Below are positions 1 through 13,429 of a DNA stretch of 64,000 nt, piece by piece (position 1 is the stretch's first letter; each line of letters begins with the position of its first letter). The translations under genes and the position numbers were made by a program. The stretch is from Melieria omissa (lineage: Eukaryota > Arthropoda > Insecta > Diptera > Ulidiidae), in NCBI GenBank assembly GCA_963971225.1, contig OZ020267.1:35926989-35990988 (forward strand). The letters run 5' to 3'. The notes under the pieces were generated by a model, which ran no database searches, was not told the DNA's origin, and saw only the letters and a program-made list of their open reading frames with translations.

Positions 1-1377
1 AAATCATTCGAATAATAGTACAAACTGCTTGAATACCCGAATATACTCGTTTTATTATTCACCGAATATGAATAGAATCGAGAAGCGACGCTCGCTGGTT
101 CTCGTTTCTATTCGTTTCGTTGTACACATTCTTCGAATACCAAGTCCCCGTACAGTATATGCAGTAGTGTAGTCGCCAAAATGAATATATTCATGCAGGA
201 CATTAATACCGATCATCCATCCCAGTAGCCACACATCAATCTACACCATGTTTTTTCAATTTCATTTTGATTTTATTAAGAAAAACTTGTTTATGCTTTT
301 ACAGAAATTCATATAAACTTATTTCTTCCACTCGTATTTACTCATATATTTTTTATTCATAATGTTGTATATAACGATTAGAAATTATGAAAAGATCACA
401 AGCTAACAATGTACAAAAAGTATGTGTGGTGTATTGTTTTAATTCCGTTTATTTATTTATTCATTCAATAATTTATTTATTTATTTGTTTACTCGTAAAT
501 TTCTCTTTAGTGAATATAAATTTGTAGATTAAAGCATTTACTCTTCAAAGTTCAAGCAACAAAATAATGACTCTTTGAAAACACGTTCGGCAACCAAGCA
601 ATTTACTAGTTTAATTTCGTGTAGTTTCCATTTCTTGTGTTGGGTAATTTGATAATATTTTGATATATGTATATATGTATGTATGTGTGTGTGTGTGTAT
701 GCAAGTGTATGATTTACGAAAAGTCCTCTAGGCAAGGATCGCATTTTGTGAGCATTGCCAAAGCGCGCTAGAACGTCTGCAGCAATCGCCTGGCTATTGA
801 AATTTAAAAACTTTACTTTGTCCAATACACAATTGAAAAGAGGTATGCGTGTTTTTGTTGTTGTTTGCATAGATAAACTACTTGCAAGTGGCTGTGTGAG
901 AGCTCCAGTGCCAATAGAGACTTGCGCTTCTACAGTTTGTGTTTGATTTCGTGCTTGACTACTTCGGCTGGCACCTGCAGCGGTCCGGCAGAACTTGACG
1001 CAGTTGCTGTTGCTTTCCCGTTTTGATTACACATATCTATACTAATATCCGTTGTCGATAGCGCGTTTAGTTAATAAGTTACATGAGTACGAACTGGTAG
1101 CTGGGGGCGTGCGCTTTCAAGTTAGACATATGACGCTTTGAGAGTACGATTAACGCTCGGGGCATATAGTTTTAACACGAAAAAAACAACTTAAATAACA
1201 CATGTGTGTAAAAGGTACAAATTCATATTTTAAATTAAATTTAAATTAACACAAAAGTGGGGCTAAAATAAAAAATATATAGGGGGGAATTGGGCAAAAC
1301 TAGGGGGTCTAGGAGGGACACAAAAATTATGCACTAACGAATTAAAAACAAGTTATACTAGTAGTAAACACAAGCAA
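1..1377. other. 3' flank and probable 3' UTR of the claret-like gene
   Basis: No coding region is visible. The part next to the stop codon at 1378-1380 is probably the 3' untranslated region of the minus-strand gene. TTTATT runs at about 446-487 are a dense cluster of AATAAA signals on the minus strand and would give a 3' UTR of about 0.9 kb. A short GT microsatellite lies at about 684-698. The first 250 bases show nothing recognisable. Confidence 0.5.
446..490 (-). terminator. cluster of AATAAA polyadenylation signals
   Basis: The plus strand carries repeated TTTATT, which reads as overlapping AATAAA signals on the minus strand, about 0.9 kb downstream of the claret-like stop codon. It is the densest such cluster 3' of the gene. 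The region is also simple AT-rich sequence, so the assignment is an inference from position. Confidence 0.4.
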
Positions 1378-4300
1378 CTAATTGCTGCAGTGCTTCATCA
1401 GCCTCTGGCAAACGATCGTTTTGAACTTAACGCTTAAGCTATCGAATATCACATCGGTATCCTTCAGCTTGTGCTCGGCGTGCTCATTCTGGTTGGCGTC
1501 CTCCTGCGCGATCAGGCTTTTGAACTTCTGATTGAGATTCTGCTCCAGCACGGTGTTGTTGTTGTTGAAGTACAGCACATAGGCCAGCTCAAGCAGATAG
1601 TAGTCCAGGTCGGCGAGGAAGAATTGCTCGCACTCGAGCATGTCGAACTTGCGCTCCAGGAAGTGCACCAGCAAGTAGTAAATTAAGTACTTCAGGTCCT
1701 GGCGACGCATGGGCACGAAGCCGGTGTCCTTCGTAAAGTACTCGAATATTTTCAGGGTCTTGTTGGCCGTGCCGCAGTCCTGCAGGCACAGCGTAAAGGC
1801 ATCGATGAATTTGAAGTTCAGCATGTGCGTGCGAATGCGATACTCGAGGCGTTCCTTGGAGAACTCGCTCACCTTGTCGGGATCGTAGAGGCCATGAAAG
1901 ACGTACAGGAGGTAGTGTATGTAATGGCGCAGGTCCTGCACATTGCCGTTCTCCTCGCTGGCCAACGTAAGTGAGCTTTGCGACTCAACGGCCCCTGACT
2001 CGGCGGCGGCGGCGGCGGTGCCTGCTGCTCCTGTTGCAGCTGATGCGGCTTTAGCATTTGCTGACGGATAGCACCATTCAGCCGTATGGTCAACCAGCGT
2101 AAGACGTGCATAGCTTGGCTCCTCGACCAGCACCTCATCGGCGCCCTTCGAACTTTCTTGCGGCAGCGGCGCAGTTGGCGACTGCTCCACAGGTGCTTGC
2201 ACGTTGAACGCATCGTTCGCTTCGTTGTTACTTAAGTTTTCTAGACTTGAGATCATGTCGTCCGAATCCTGACCTGTAATTGCGTTATCGCTGCTATCCG
2301 CCTGCGTCGTCGATTTGTACTGATGCGAAGGTGATGGACGCTCAAAGTTTGTATCGTCGAAGCTGATGCCCGCTTCTTGCATGAAATGCGGCTGATACTT
2401 CGGTATAGTCTTCAGGTAGCGCACCGGGTCGGTGTCCAGGCGAATACGTGGGCGTGGCAGGTTGATCTCCACAGGCACGTCGACACATTGGCTCTCGAAA
2501 CGCATCAGGCGCTTCGTAGTGGGCAGGCAAACTACGCGCTGCTTCATCTTATCGATGGTCGGACCCAAATCACGGCCGCACTGCAAGGAGAGGAGGGGTT
2601 AGAGCAAACAATTGGCTTGGGTGCAGGCAGCAAATGTTCTCACCTGCCCATTGGAGTTGCCGCCAAATGCCTTCACCATGTACTCAGTGGTCATGACCAG
2701 CGTAAAGTCAGCGCCACAGTCCACATACATGGGACGCTCGACGCTGTCAACGGGTGATGGCTTACTGACTGCGCGTCGATCTTTGTCGCCTGTGCCCAGT
2801 TGATGCTCCAGATTTTTACCCCACGTGTAGAGCGTGCAAGTAGACGATATCAATCCGAAGTGAAAGAGTCCACTAGAGATCTGTGAAATGTAATGTACAG
2901 AGACGTTTAAATGTGCCAAGCAATTTAAGGATCCTTTGACTACAGTTTTTCCACTATCTTCAGAATTGTGAGATGTCGCAGCATTTAACTGCCTGAATAT
3001 GTACAGTCGATGTACTCACCTGCAGTATTTGACCGGCCACTTCTGTAGTGTCGACTAGCTGTGGCGTCATGTGCTCGCAGGGATCTATTTCGGGTGGCGG
3101 TGGTAGCTGTTGTTGTTGTGGTGGTGGTTTCTGCTGTGCTTTCGGTGGTTCTGGACGCTCATCGTCCGACTCTTCTGAAACATCGTCGGGCTGCTGCACG
3201 ATTGGTTGCGATGGCTGGCTTTGCATCGACACAGTTGTGCTAGACGCACCACCCGCCTCGTCATCGATTTGTTGTATACTAACACTGCTTAATGGCGCAG
3301 ACTCGAGATTGAGCACATCTTCCTCCAAGGTCACACTTGATGGCTGAATATCTGGTGTTGCTACTTTGGTTGCGCTGCTAGTTTGCCCAGCGCCAACGAC
3401 CGACTCTGGCGCGGCAAGTGCAATGTTATTCTCAGTTAAACTCACTGGCAGATCTGTGCAGCCTAATACAGTTGCGACATCTGACACCGAAGACGGCGTC
3501 GCTTCAGTAAACAAGTCGACAATGCCGGTGGCGATAGCGGATGCCGAGACTCCAGGCTCCTCAACACTACAGCTGGAGAGGGTGGCCTCAAAGCGTTTGC
3601 TCATCTCACGACGCTGGTGCTCCTCTTTTTGTTGTTTTGCATTGGCACGACGCTTGATTTGATTGGCCAAGCGCAGCGCTTGCGGCGAGGAGCCCCAAGT
3701 GTACATGCGTTCATTCTCATCGACGGCTAACTGCAATTCAAAACATAGATTAGAAGCGCATTGAGCCGATCAAATACAAGTGGACGACGTACGTTTGAGA
3801 AAAATTTGGTGTGAATCAGTCTTATTTTTGCGGTGCTCACAAGCAGCTTTATCGGCAAAAAAGCCTTCACTTGATTGGCGCAGTTCATTTCATCGTCGGG
3901 CGACGGGCTGGTTCTTTCGTTGCCGGTTGTCGATCCAGTGCCAATGCCCAGCTGGCCGAAATGATTCGAGCCGAACACATACAGATCGGTGGAGTTGTCG
4001 CTCTGGCCTTGGCACAACACGAGACTGTGCGCATGACCCAAGGAAACTTGTAGAACTCTCTGCAAAATCATTGGTGTTAATTGCGCAAAGTACAAGATTT
4101 ACTTTTACGTGCTTATGGCCGCATACCTTTGACTTGAAAAATGCTACCGGCTTGGGTTCGGCAACGTTTTCGGTATTTCCATGCCCCAGTTGGCCATAAA
4201 CGCCCCAACTGAAATAGTTAAACAAACTTTCGGTCAATTTATCTTTTCAAGAAGTGCATTAACAGTGCGTTAACCGACCCCCAAGTATAGAGCAGCCCAT

Positions 4301-7300
4301 CAGCGACGGCAGCGTTGTGATACTGTCCCGCCTCGAGGATGGTTATATTCTTGCCGTCCAATATTTGGACCAGCGCGGGCTGCTGAGACATTTGCATGTG
4401 CTTCCCGATGCCCAGCTGCATCAGACTGTTGTTGCCGAAGGCGTATAACTGCATTTAGGAACCGAAAAGTGATCAGTTAGTGAATGAAGTGAGGCTGAAA
4501 ACACATTTGCAACTCACCCCATTGTTGGTCAGCACCAGAGTATGTTGCCGACCGCACTTGACAGTGTGCACCTCCAAATTCAATTGCGACAGTAAATCTA
4601 AACTTTTTACAGCATGTGGCGGCTCCGTTTGATCTGAAATGTTCACATACAAACTTACTAAACGCAACTAAGCGAATTGCATCAAAACATACCGGAAGAC
4701 TTGTTAATACTATAATTACAAGGCACTCCATTTGAACCCCAAAAATAGGCGACGCCATCAACAACGCAAGCGCAGTGCGAACAACCGGCTGAGATGGGCT
4801 TGAATCTGGAACTCTCGATTGCAAACTGCAAACACAGACAAAAAACTTAGTCACTGGCGAACTCTTTTGAGTTGTTCGAAGCACTCGACGCGCACCTGAT
4901 TGTCCTCGTAGGTGATTCGAAATGTTGACAACGCGTTCGTTATTTGTTCATTCTTCGAGCGTTGAGATTCCACGTGTATGAGTACAGCTAAATATGTCTC
5001 GATAACATTTTTACAAAACTCAAACAAAAATGTGTTATTGTCGTTTAAGCTGAGCTGCAAGTGGCCGGAGGAGGTGTGCGACACAATCGGGCGCATTACC
5101 GCAGAGAAAGGATTCAGTTGTCTTTCCAAACGCTAACAACATAACAATAAAAGCAACATTTTAGTATCTATTGTAATATGCAATCGATTGTCGCCGACAT
5201 ACCTTCAGTACACAGTGCCGAATGTGTTCCATTTTGTCTTGTATGAAGCCAAAGTAATCTACTGCCGTTTGTGGCAAATATGTGATGGTCTCCGCAAACA
5301 TAGGTTCACTCAGATGGTATAGGCACACGTTCATTTCTGTGTAACAGCCTAATAGAAAAACATTTATGGTTTCTTGCGTGCGCCATATGTCAATTGTAGT
5401 TACCAAATTCCTGACCCACCACGCTGGTCAGCGCATAGAATGTATCAATGCAAACGCCTCGCGTCTTGGCCAGTATCAGAGCTGCCGAAAACAGTCCACT
5501 CTGACAGAGTACAATGCTCGTCATGTTGGTGTGGTACTTGGTGTTGCTCACCAGGAAATTCCTGCAAATTATTTCATTTAATTTTACTGTTTTAAATTTC
5601 AATTCTGCCTGAACTCACCACAGCGGCAGATAATTCTTATCGTTCACCGCCCTCTCGGCCAACGTGATCAGCAGCAGATTGGCCAGATGGAATTGCGACG
5701 AAGGCGACATCTGCAGATTACTGATGGAATCATCCACGCCGTACATGTAGTCACTGCACGAGGCGCCCTCGTTTATCACTTCGCCGGACGGCGCCGCTCG
5801 CGTGGGCGGCAATATCGGACGCACATCCTCCGAATGCCGATATGTTATATCGTCCAGCAGCGTTTTGATGATCGGGTGGCAAAAGTATTTGGACTTGAGC
5901 ACGAACGTGGTCTTCAGCGCCATGGCGCACAGATGCATCAGCGCACATGTCTGGCCGAACATGGCCAGCTTGAGCGCGGTGCGTATGGGCTTGATGCGCG
6001 CGGTATTGTAGGTGAGCAGCGCCTGGGTGATCTTCTTGCGGCGCAGTAAGTAGTCGCCGGCGAACTCGATGCACGCTTCATAGGTGAGATCGAAAGTGTT
6101 GCAGAACTCGCGACATTGCGTCCATTCACCGGCCAAGGCGGCATCCAAGAATATGGCAAATGGCTCTTTTCTGCAAATCACAGTCAAATTACATTAATTA
6201 GCCTCGATTTGTTCAGAGGGTGTGATGTGATTGACTCACTTTAGCTGTATGTAGTAGACGTTTTTGTTGGTCACCACATAGCAAGGATCGTAGTTGATTT
6301 TCGGAAATTCAGTTTTCATTATCTCCATTTGACGCAACGAGTACTCCTCCTTGACGTCAGCATTTTCGTAGAACTGCACATAGTCCATGGGTGAGCGAAT
6401 ATCCTTGTAGTCGAAGGCTTTGGCTTTCTCCTCCTTTGATATGACTTCAGTAAGTTCGTTGGAGCGATAGCACGCCATTTGATACAAGCTCAGCACGGTT
6501 TCGTGCTCGAAGCGGAATAGGCCCAGCTGGGCGGCTGCATTGAAACGCTGTAAAACGGAAAGTTCACAAAGTTGTGACACGTATTTTTAAGCTTTGCATA
6601 TAGGTTCTACTCACATCTTCATCGCCCGTACGCAGCGAGGCCATTGCGCTGCTTATCACGCCTACAGCATTCACCGAATTGCTGGGCGTTATGTCGTCGG
6701 CGGTGCTCGTGCTCGGGCCGCTGGTGGTGGCGCTGGTGTCGGCGCTATCCGCGCCACCGCTCACGTCGACATCGTGCATCAGCTTGTCGTCGTCGCTGAG
6801 ATCAACCACCGGGCCGAGCGTGTCGTCGGCGTAGTTTACCTGCTTCTCCACGTCGGTGTCGCGATTCTCCTTTTCCGTGTTCTGCTCCACGAGCCGCGTC
6901 GCCGACTCGCGCTCCTTGAGGTCCACGTACTGTATGGCATACAGGATGTTCGAGCTAATCAGAATGTCGAAACAGTGCTTCGGAATCTTGTACAGGAACA
7001 ACGGCTTCAAGCTGATGTCGATGCTGTGCACGGTCAGGCTGTTTGTTTGCGAGTGCAGCGCGCTCAGCAGATAAGTACTGCGTAGGTTCTGTATTGTGTA
7101 GAAGGAGCCGTTCGAGTTGCCCAGTATTTCGGGCGTCAGCGATGGCGAGTCCATGATGGCGAATGAGCTGAGAGTATTTTCAGGCATATCTGCAAGGGGC
7201 AAAGGCATTTTTGTTAGCTAATTTGCGCAAATTGCCGCACTTAACACTGCCCAAACAAAAACGAACAATGTGGGATATGTAGAACGAAAAAATCCGCAGG

Positions 7301-10078
7301 AGCATGGCACTACTGAACTGTTTTGATTGATGCTCGTTTTGATTCTTGAATGAAAATAAGCGCAACTGCTGTGGTAAGGTGGTAAGTAGTGTTCTAGACT
7401 CACCGCGCTTCTCACGCAATCTATACAATAACATTACAATACACTTTATAACTGAGGCGCAGGAAAGGAAAAGGTTTCAAAAAGCAAATAATGAAAAATT
7501 CATCACAATCCACATAGTATCCAGAACAGTTGAGAGAACGCAATTTTACAAAATTTCATACGAGTAATACAAAGAATCACATTGGTATGAGCTTTGCACC
7601 ATTGCGATTCGTCTGCACTTACAGTCTTCGAGTTTGTGGCGATTGTCGGAGAGACGCATTTTGATGGCGTTCAATTTCTTGGTGCCTAGGCTTTTCAGTG
7701 AAGCGAGGCGGGCGCGTGCTGCGGGCAAGATGCCAGCACGTGCGCTGAACTCGTCCAATTCGGGCAGCTGCTGTTGCTGAAAGCGCACACCGCTGCCCGC
7801 GCCGGCTGTTGTCGTCAATGCCGCACTGTCCACATGCCGGCTGATGGCCACCGAATACGGCGGCGGTGGGGGAATTTGATTCTTTGGCATGTACGCTGCT
7901 GAACTATTACGCAGCGGAGGAATGCCATGACCGCTGGCGGTGGAAACCAATGAGGCGGCCGAGGAGGCTGCTACTGAGGCCGGCATTTCGTCGTTTTTGA
8001 GGAAAACGTCCTCGTCCAGTTGGCTGCTATCGGAAGCGGGATCGGAGCAATTGCTGTTCGTTTTAATCGGCATCACAATCTGCCAGTCATTGTCGCGGGG
8101 CTGTGCGGTGCTGGGCGAAATGTCGCCGGGATATATGTACTTAATGGCCCTTTGCTCGAGTAGTAGCTTGAATTGCTGCTTTAGTGACGATGTGATCTAC
8201 AGAAAATATTTGGGAGCAGAAAAAAATCGATTATTCTCTTATTTAAACAAGGAATAAAAATAATGCAGGAGGTTTTAAAAGTTGAATTGGCTTTCAGTCA
8301 ATTTGTTGAAACTACGAAATTGTATATTTAACATTTAGCTTTTAAACAAATTGAAACTTGAGCAGTTTAGCGTTTTCGAAGTTATGGAGAATATTTCATA
8401 AAGAATTATGCATTTATTTCATAATGCAATTCAATTTTAAGTGCATTGATTGTTCAAATTAACTGTTAAACTCTTATCAATTCATCTCTCTTGTTCTCAC
8501 CAGCAGCATGACGCTGTCGAACGTGCAGTCCTTGCAGATCACCATCTTCACCACCGAGCCACTTTCGATTGTGGTGCTAGCCACAAACGGGCAATTGGGA
8601 CTAAGGCCCACGAAGCAGATGGAGCGGTCCGAGTAGCCGATTATGGCGCGATTCACGCCGTCCATGGTCTGCCACCAGACCACCGACAGCGGATAGGGAC
8701 ACGTGTTCGAGGCCATGAACGAAGCTGCCATCACCTGGCTGTTGCCCGTCTTGTCCTCGCACAGATTCTGCGGCGCATTGGACGCCAGCATATTCGCGGG
8801 CACGTCGTGGCTGAACACCTTCATGTTGGCTTCGGCCAACACATACTGCTCCTGCGTTGCCAACTCGTGTCCTGCTGGCGGCTGTATGTCGCAACTTTGC
8901 AGATTCTTGCTGAGCTGGGCTATCTCCTCGTCTCCGGAATCGTCCGATGGAGGCGGTTGCAGCGTTGTGTCTGTTTTGCTGTCGCCATCGACGGGTGTCG
9001 TAGTAGAAGCACCTGGGGCCGGTGGCGGTGCTGGGCTCTTTCGTTTCACATTGCTGCCAATGTTGATGGAGGTGTTTTGGTTGGGGCATTTCTTCGAGTT
9101 GGGACACTCGTGCGGACCCACAAACGGTATAATGTACGAGGTGACGTGCGCAGTGCTGTATGGCTGCTGCGGCTGGTGCACCGAGTTCGATGGCTCCATG
9201 AATGTTTTGTCGACGACGGCCAGCGCGGGCACAATGTGCAGCGTGTTATCGAAACCTATAAATCAAACGGTATTTTTAAGCGGAGTGTGTGGTATGGAGT
9301 GCGAAAAATAGCCAAGAATTAAATCAAGTATGCTGCATTAAGTGCAACGCAGCAATAACAACGCCGACCACAAGTGCGCCTGACACTCGTGGCCACACGA
9401 TGTTATTTTTGTAGCCCCAACGGAACGCGAGTAATTACCAGAGACATGCTGTCTAGCGTAGCGATGGCGGTGATTTGCATTTGTCAGGGTGTATGGCCTT
9501 TTGCAGCGTACCGCCCTCCGCGGCGCCCCGCCCGTGAGCCCCACTTGGCGCAGATAGCCGCAAAAATCAATTGATAAACACACCAGGCAAGCAAAACAAA
9601 AAGGAAAAATCAATACGTAACGAAAAGTGCGCACCGCGCCGGCGGCGGGGCGCAGAAGCGACGTAGTCCACTTCCGCATGTACGGCGGCTCGTTGTGGTG
9701 ACGCTTAGCACCGTCGTCGGACACATTCACCCACCCAGGCGGTTAGTCAACCAACCACCTACCCCATTGCCGGCTAGCACCACCCACCGACGCCCCTCCC
9801 CGCACATGACACTTACATAGCACCAGCAGCCAAGTGCCTGAGGGATCGAAGCAGACGTCATGTATGACTCGATTGGAGCGGCGAAACCAGGAAATCAATT
9901 TCAGCACCTCCTGACCACCCTCGCTGGTGTAGCGCAGCACGATGTCGTTCTCCTCGGACACGAGGCAGAGCAGCTGCTTGTGCACGGCGTAGTCGCTGAT
10001 CGTCGATAGTTTGCAGCTGAGGTTCGTAATCAGCGGGCGCAGCTCGAAGATTTCCTGCTCGTACAGCTGCCCAGACAT
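1378..10078 (-). CDS. ca: claret-like RCC1-repeat protein, 17 coding exons, 2,161 aa
   Basis: Exons, 5' to 3': 10078-9817, 9255-8501, 8196-7623, 7189-6615, 6547-6240, 6170-5619, 5561-5404, 5348-5203, 5132-4896, 4825-4693, 4633-4518, 4448-4279, 4208-4127, 4059-3793, 3730-3020, 2880-2644, 2580-1378. All introns are GT-AG, phases match throughout, and the CDS is 6,486 nt. Residues 1-340 look WD40-like (HDVCFDPSGTWLLVL in exon 1). Residues about 340-720 are Ser/Pro/Gln/Asp-rich and probably disordered. Residues about 720-1190 are helical. Residues about 1190-1770 carry RCC1 repeats (YTWGWGVYGQLGHG, LYVFGSNHFGQLGIG, YAFGNNSLMQLGIG), split by a roughly 220-residue low-complexity insert in exon 15. 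The tail to 2161 is helical. Drosophila Claret is a large RCC1 protein proposed as exchange factor for the Rab32 homologue Lightoid in eye pigment granules. Name from architecture only; another RCC1 family member is possible. Weakest donors: GTGCGC after exon 9 and GTCGGT after exon 12. Confidence 0.85.
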
Positions 10079-10285
10079 TGCGGCAGCACCGGCGGCGACA
10101 ACGTAACTGGCAATGGCGTGTGCTGACGGAACGGAGGGTGCGGTCGACGGCTGTCACTGACGGTGGCGCAATGGCGGTGGCGCCTCGGGGGTGACAAGCA
10201 CTTTCGTTTTCGTTCGAGGTGTCGCTGGCGTTGGCGAGCAGCGGCGAGCGCAGCTGGACTTGGGCGAATTGGCGCTGGTGGACGA
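10079..10285 (-). promoter_or_regulatory. 5' UTR of the claret-like gene with an upstream 3' splice site
   Basis: On the minus strand, a pyrimidine-rich tract ending TTTCTGCAG at 10286-10294 sits about 207 bases upstream of the ATG at 10078. It is a good 3' splice site, so the first coding exon probably begins at 10285 with a noncoding first exon further upstream. The ATG is preceded by no other in-frame coding sequence that extends the WD40-like domain. The position of the transcription start cannot be seen. Confidence 0.45.
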
Positions 10286-12674
10286 CTGCAGAAAGAACAA
10301 ATTGTACGTCAACGCACTGATTTCCGTTGTTCGCTGCGATTCGCATGCGAACGTTTTTCTACTTTTCGTTTTCAATCTTCTATGCACTTTTTTCTCGTTC
10401 GTTTTTTGGCTCTCGTGTACCTGCTTCTGTGGTGCCTGGGGTGCTGGTGCTGCTCACAATGCGCTTTTCCTGTCGTCCCCACCTGCAACTGGCATCGCTA
10501 ATGTGGCGCGTGTGTTGGCGTTGCACTGGCACTGCTCGCTTTTAGCACTTTTGCAATAATTTTGACTTTTCGACACTGACAGATATTAATAAATAATTAA
10601 TTTGAATTTACACCGTGAAATCTCTCCCTTTCTTCTTATTACGAAATGTCAGTGCAAGTGACAGCAAGAGAGCAGCTGTTCGAAAGCGCAGTGTTGCCAG
10701 GGTTTTCGCAACAGGTGAGTCGCGGTCGGTGGAATTTGCAAGGTGTGCGTAATCAATAGCAAAAGCGCAACCACGTTGTAACTGTTTTGCGAAAAGATAA
10801 CTCAAAATTTCGATATGCACAATGCGAAATGCTCGAATCAATTTGGAACGTACAAAGAAATTTAGAAACTGAAATCTGATAAACAAAATTGACATGTTTT
10901 GAAAAAACAAACAATTTAATTAGCAGATTATGTGGCAGCACCAATGAAAATGTGAGAAAAGAAGTCGATTGTGTGTAGAGGTGTGTGGATGCGGAGTGGA
11001 CATAAGTAACTGTACAAACCACACAGGGTGGTGTGATTTGTTGACTGGGTTAATGTCCAGGGAGAATGGAATTGGTGCAGTGCTGGCGTTTCCGGTGTAT
11101 TTGAAAACGGGATGTTGGCATCAGTGGCATATTTGAAGATGAGAAAAGTTGTAGTTGTAAAGAAATGTGAGCGGGCAATGGCGGCACAAATGTCGTTGGA
11201 CTCTAGTCGTTTGTAATAACTTCATTTCAGTGCTTTGAGGTTAGAAGTTTTGGAATTATTTTGTGGCGAATAGAGAAAGTTTAGAGACATTTGGGGAAAT
11301 CAGTGTTAGTTGGGTTTGAGTTAAAATTCCAATTTCAGTCTTCGCCAGATTAACAAATAATTGATAAACATTAGTTCACTTTATAGAATTTGCTGATCAT
11401 TGAAGAACAGTAAACAGAGGCTTTTTACGTTGGACAATGATAAACAAGATTATCCACTCTGTATTCAAATATTTGGCAAACATTTCTGAAGCAAATAAAA
11501 ACAAAAAGCTTGACAATTATTTATGCAATTATTTTACAAACATATCTACCCACCCATCTGTCCCACCATAGGTGACATTGTGTAGGCCTTAGTTCCGTGA
11601 CCAAGTTAGCACAAACAAGCAAACAAAAAATAAGTAATAAAATACAGAACGCGTGTTACAAATGCAAGTTTCTTGGTAGCCGCCTCTTCTTGTTGCACCT
11701 ACATGCATACTTGTAATCGGTTTAGCACGAAAGCCAGCCAACCAGCCAAGCGTTGGCCGAATTCAGAGTCGCTTTGGCCACATTGCTGCCGCGCATGCAG
11801 CACGTAAGGCCGCATATGCACTTTCTTACGACAAGGACGTCGCGCATGCCACATATGCGGTGCGTACCTACACAACAGCTCTTCTACGTGCATGGTTGAC
11901 TGGCCTCCTGCGTGCCCAACTGGCTGGCTGACTGACTGACTGACGGACTGACTGCAGCTTGGCCACAGCTTAATCAGCCTAATGTTAGTTATTAAAGAAA
12001 ATATGAAACGTGCAACATTTGCACCGAGCAGCGAGCACACAACACAGGCGGCGCAGTTGGCGTACATTGTGCTCAGTTAGTCGGTTGGTTGGCCGGCAAA
12101 CGCTTGAAGCTTTTGCGTAGCCTTTTCGCGCTCGCTTTATTTTTGGCAGGCTGCGGCGAGGGGCGGATCATGTGCCGACCGATTGCAATCTAAAACGCGC
12201 AAATAGCAGGTCACAAGTTTGCAGCTCGTTTGGCGGGAAATGCCCAGCGTCCAGCGCCCAATAACCAGTGTGTTCGTGGCACGTCTTAAGCCACACCGCG
12301 CCCACCAAACTGTTCGCAACGTTATCCGTTTGGCACTTGCGCGCTTATTTGCGTTTATATTTTACGAGCGCGCTCAATCGATCACGAGCCATCTGCGCGA
12401 TTTGTTGGGCATGTTGCGTCCAATCATTTCTTAACCACTCAAACGAGTGTTTGCCGAAAAATTTGTCTTGACCAAGATCGAGTAGAAAATCGAAGAACAT
12501 GGACAGTCAATGGGGCTTTAGAAGAGAAAATAAATTAGAAATTGTGACTATATAGAAATGTTGTTATAGCTGTAGGGATGCGTTAGTCTGAGAGACTCAC
12601 AGCCATTAAAGTTGCAGTTTGATTTAATTCTGAGATGTTACTACACCAATAACCAACCACTGCCCCAATGCCAC
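10286..12674. other. upstream region of the claret-like gene, no gene recognised
   Basis: About 2.4 kb without a convincing ORF. The first part (to about 10,560) is moderately GC-rich and probably holds the claret-like promoter and a noncoding first exon. The rest is unique-looking DNA with short GT or CTGA-type simple sequence near 11,930-11,955. No transposon ends with target duplications were found here. Confidence 0.5.
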
Positions 12675-12678
12675 TTAA

Positions 12679-13425
12679 CCCATTCGCTACAGGTTTTTAC
12701 TGGGGAAAGTTAAAATTTTTAATTTTACGTTTTAGACTTCTATGTGGTTGTGTTAGCAACATTCCATAAGAAATGTTTTAATTTTTATACTCGGACCCTG
12801 TATTTTAGAGTGTTTTTCTATGACAGTAACCACATTGTTTTGACTGCAATAATTACTTAAACACAAAACTTTTTACGCATAAACAAAATTTGAATATTTC
12901 TTCATTTACTTCAGCCAAAATTAAAAAAAAAGTATCTAAATTGAAAAAAAAATACATTTATTTTTTAAATAAAAAAAATTTTAATTAAAAAAGTTATCTA
13001 AAGTTTTCTGCTTCTTCTTCCTTTACTATTTCCAGATATACCATTAAAAAAACGTTTATACTTCTCTTCTTTAAACTTTAATATTCAGTTTATAAACCTT
13101 TTTTGAACCCTTCCAATTTACTTGGTACACTAATCAAAATTTTTTTTCATTATTTGGTATAAAAACCTTCACAGAAAAATACAAAAATATAAAAATATTG
13201 TATCCACAAGTTTTTCACCTAAAACAGGCACTGAAAAGAGGCTATGCCATATGGCATAGAATAACCGAAAGGGTTAAACTTAAATACTCAGTTTATTAAT
13301 TTCGTATTTTTCTTAAAACTTCAAACTATTCTAAGGACCAACAAAAAATTTATTCTTGAAACCACAAAGGGTTCAGACGTCCACAAAGCAGCATGTTGCC
13401 ATATGGCAACAAAATAGCGAAAGGG
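12679..13425. mobile_element. piggyBac-like nonautonomous element, family A, copy 1
   Basis: The element is flanked by TTAA at 12675-12678 and 13426-13429 and has ends CCCATTCGCTACAGG and TAGCGAAAGGG. It shares its whole length with a copy at 46,733-47,478 in the opposite orientation. TTAA duplication with CCC-starting ends is characteristic of the piggyBac superfamily. No transposase is encoded. Compared with copy 2 it has about 245 extra bp ending in CCGAAAGGG-TTAA near 13,266-13,278, flanked by a roughly 20-bp repeat, suggesting another nested insertion. A GCCATATGGC-type palindrome lies near the right end. Confidence 0.75.
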
Positions 13426-13429
13426 TTAA

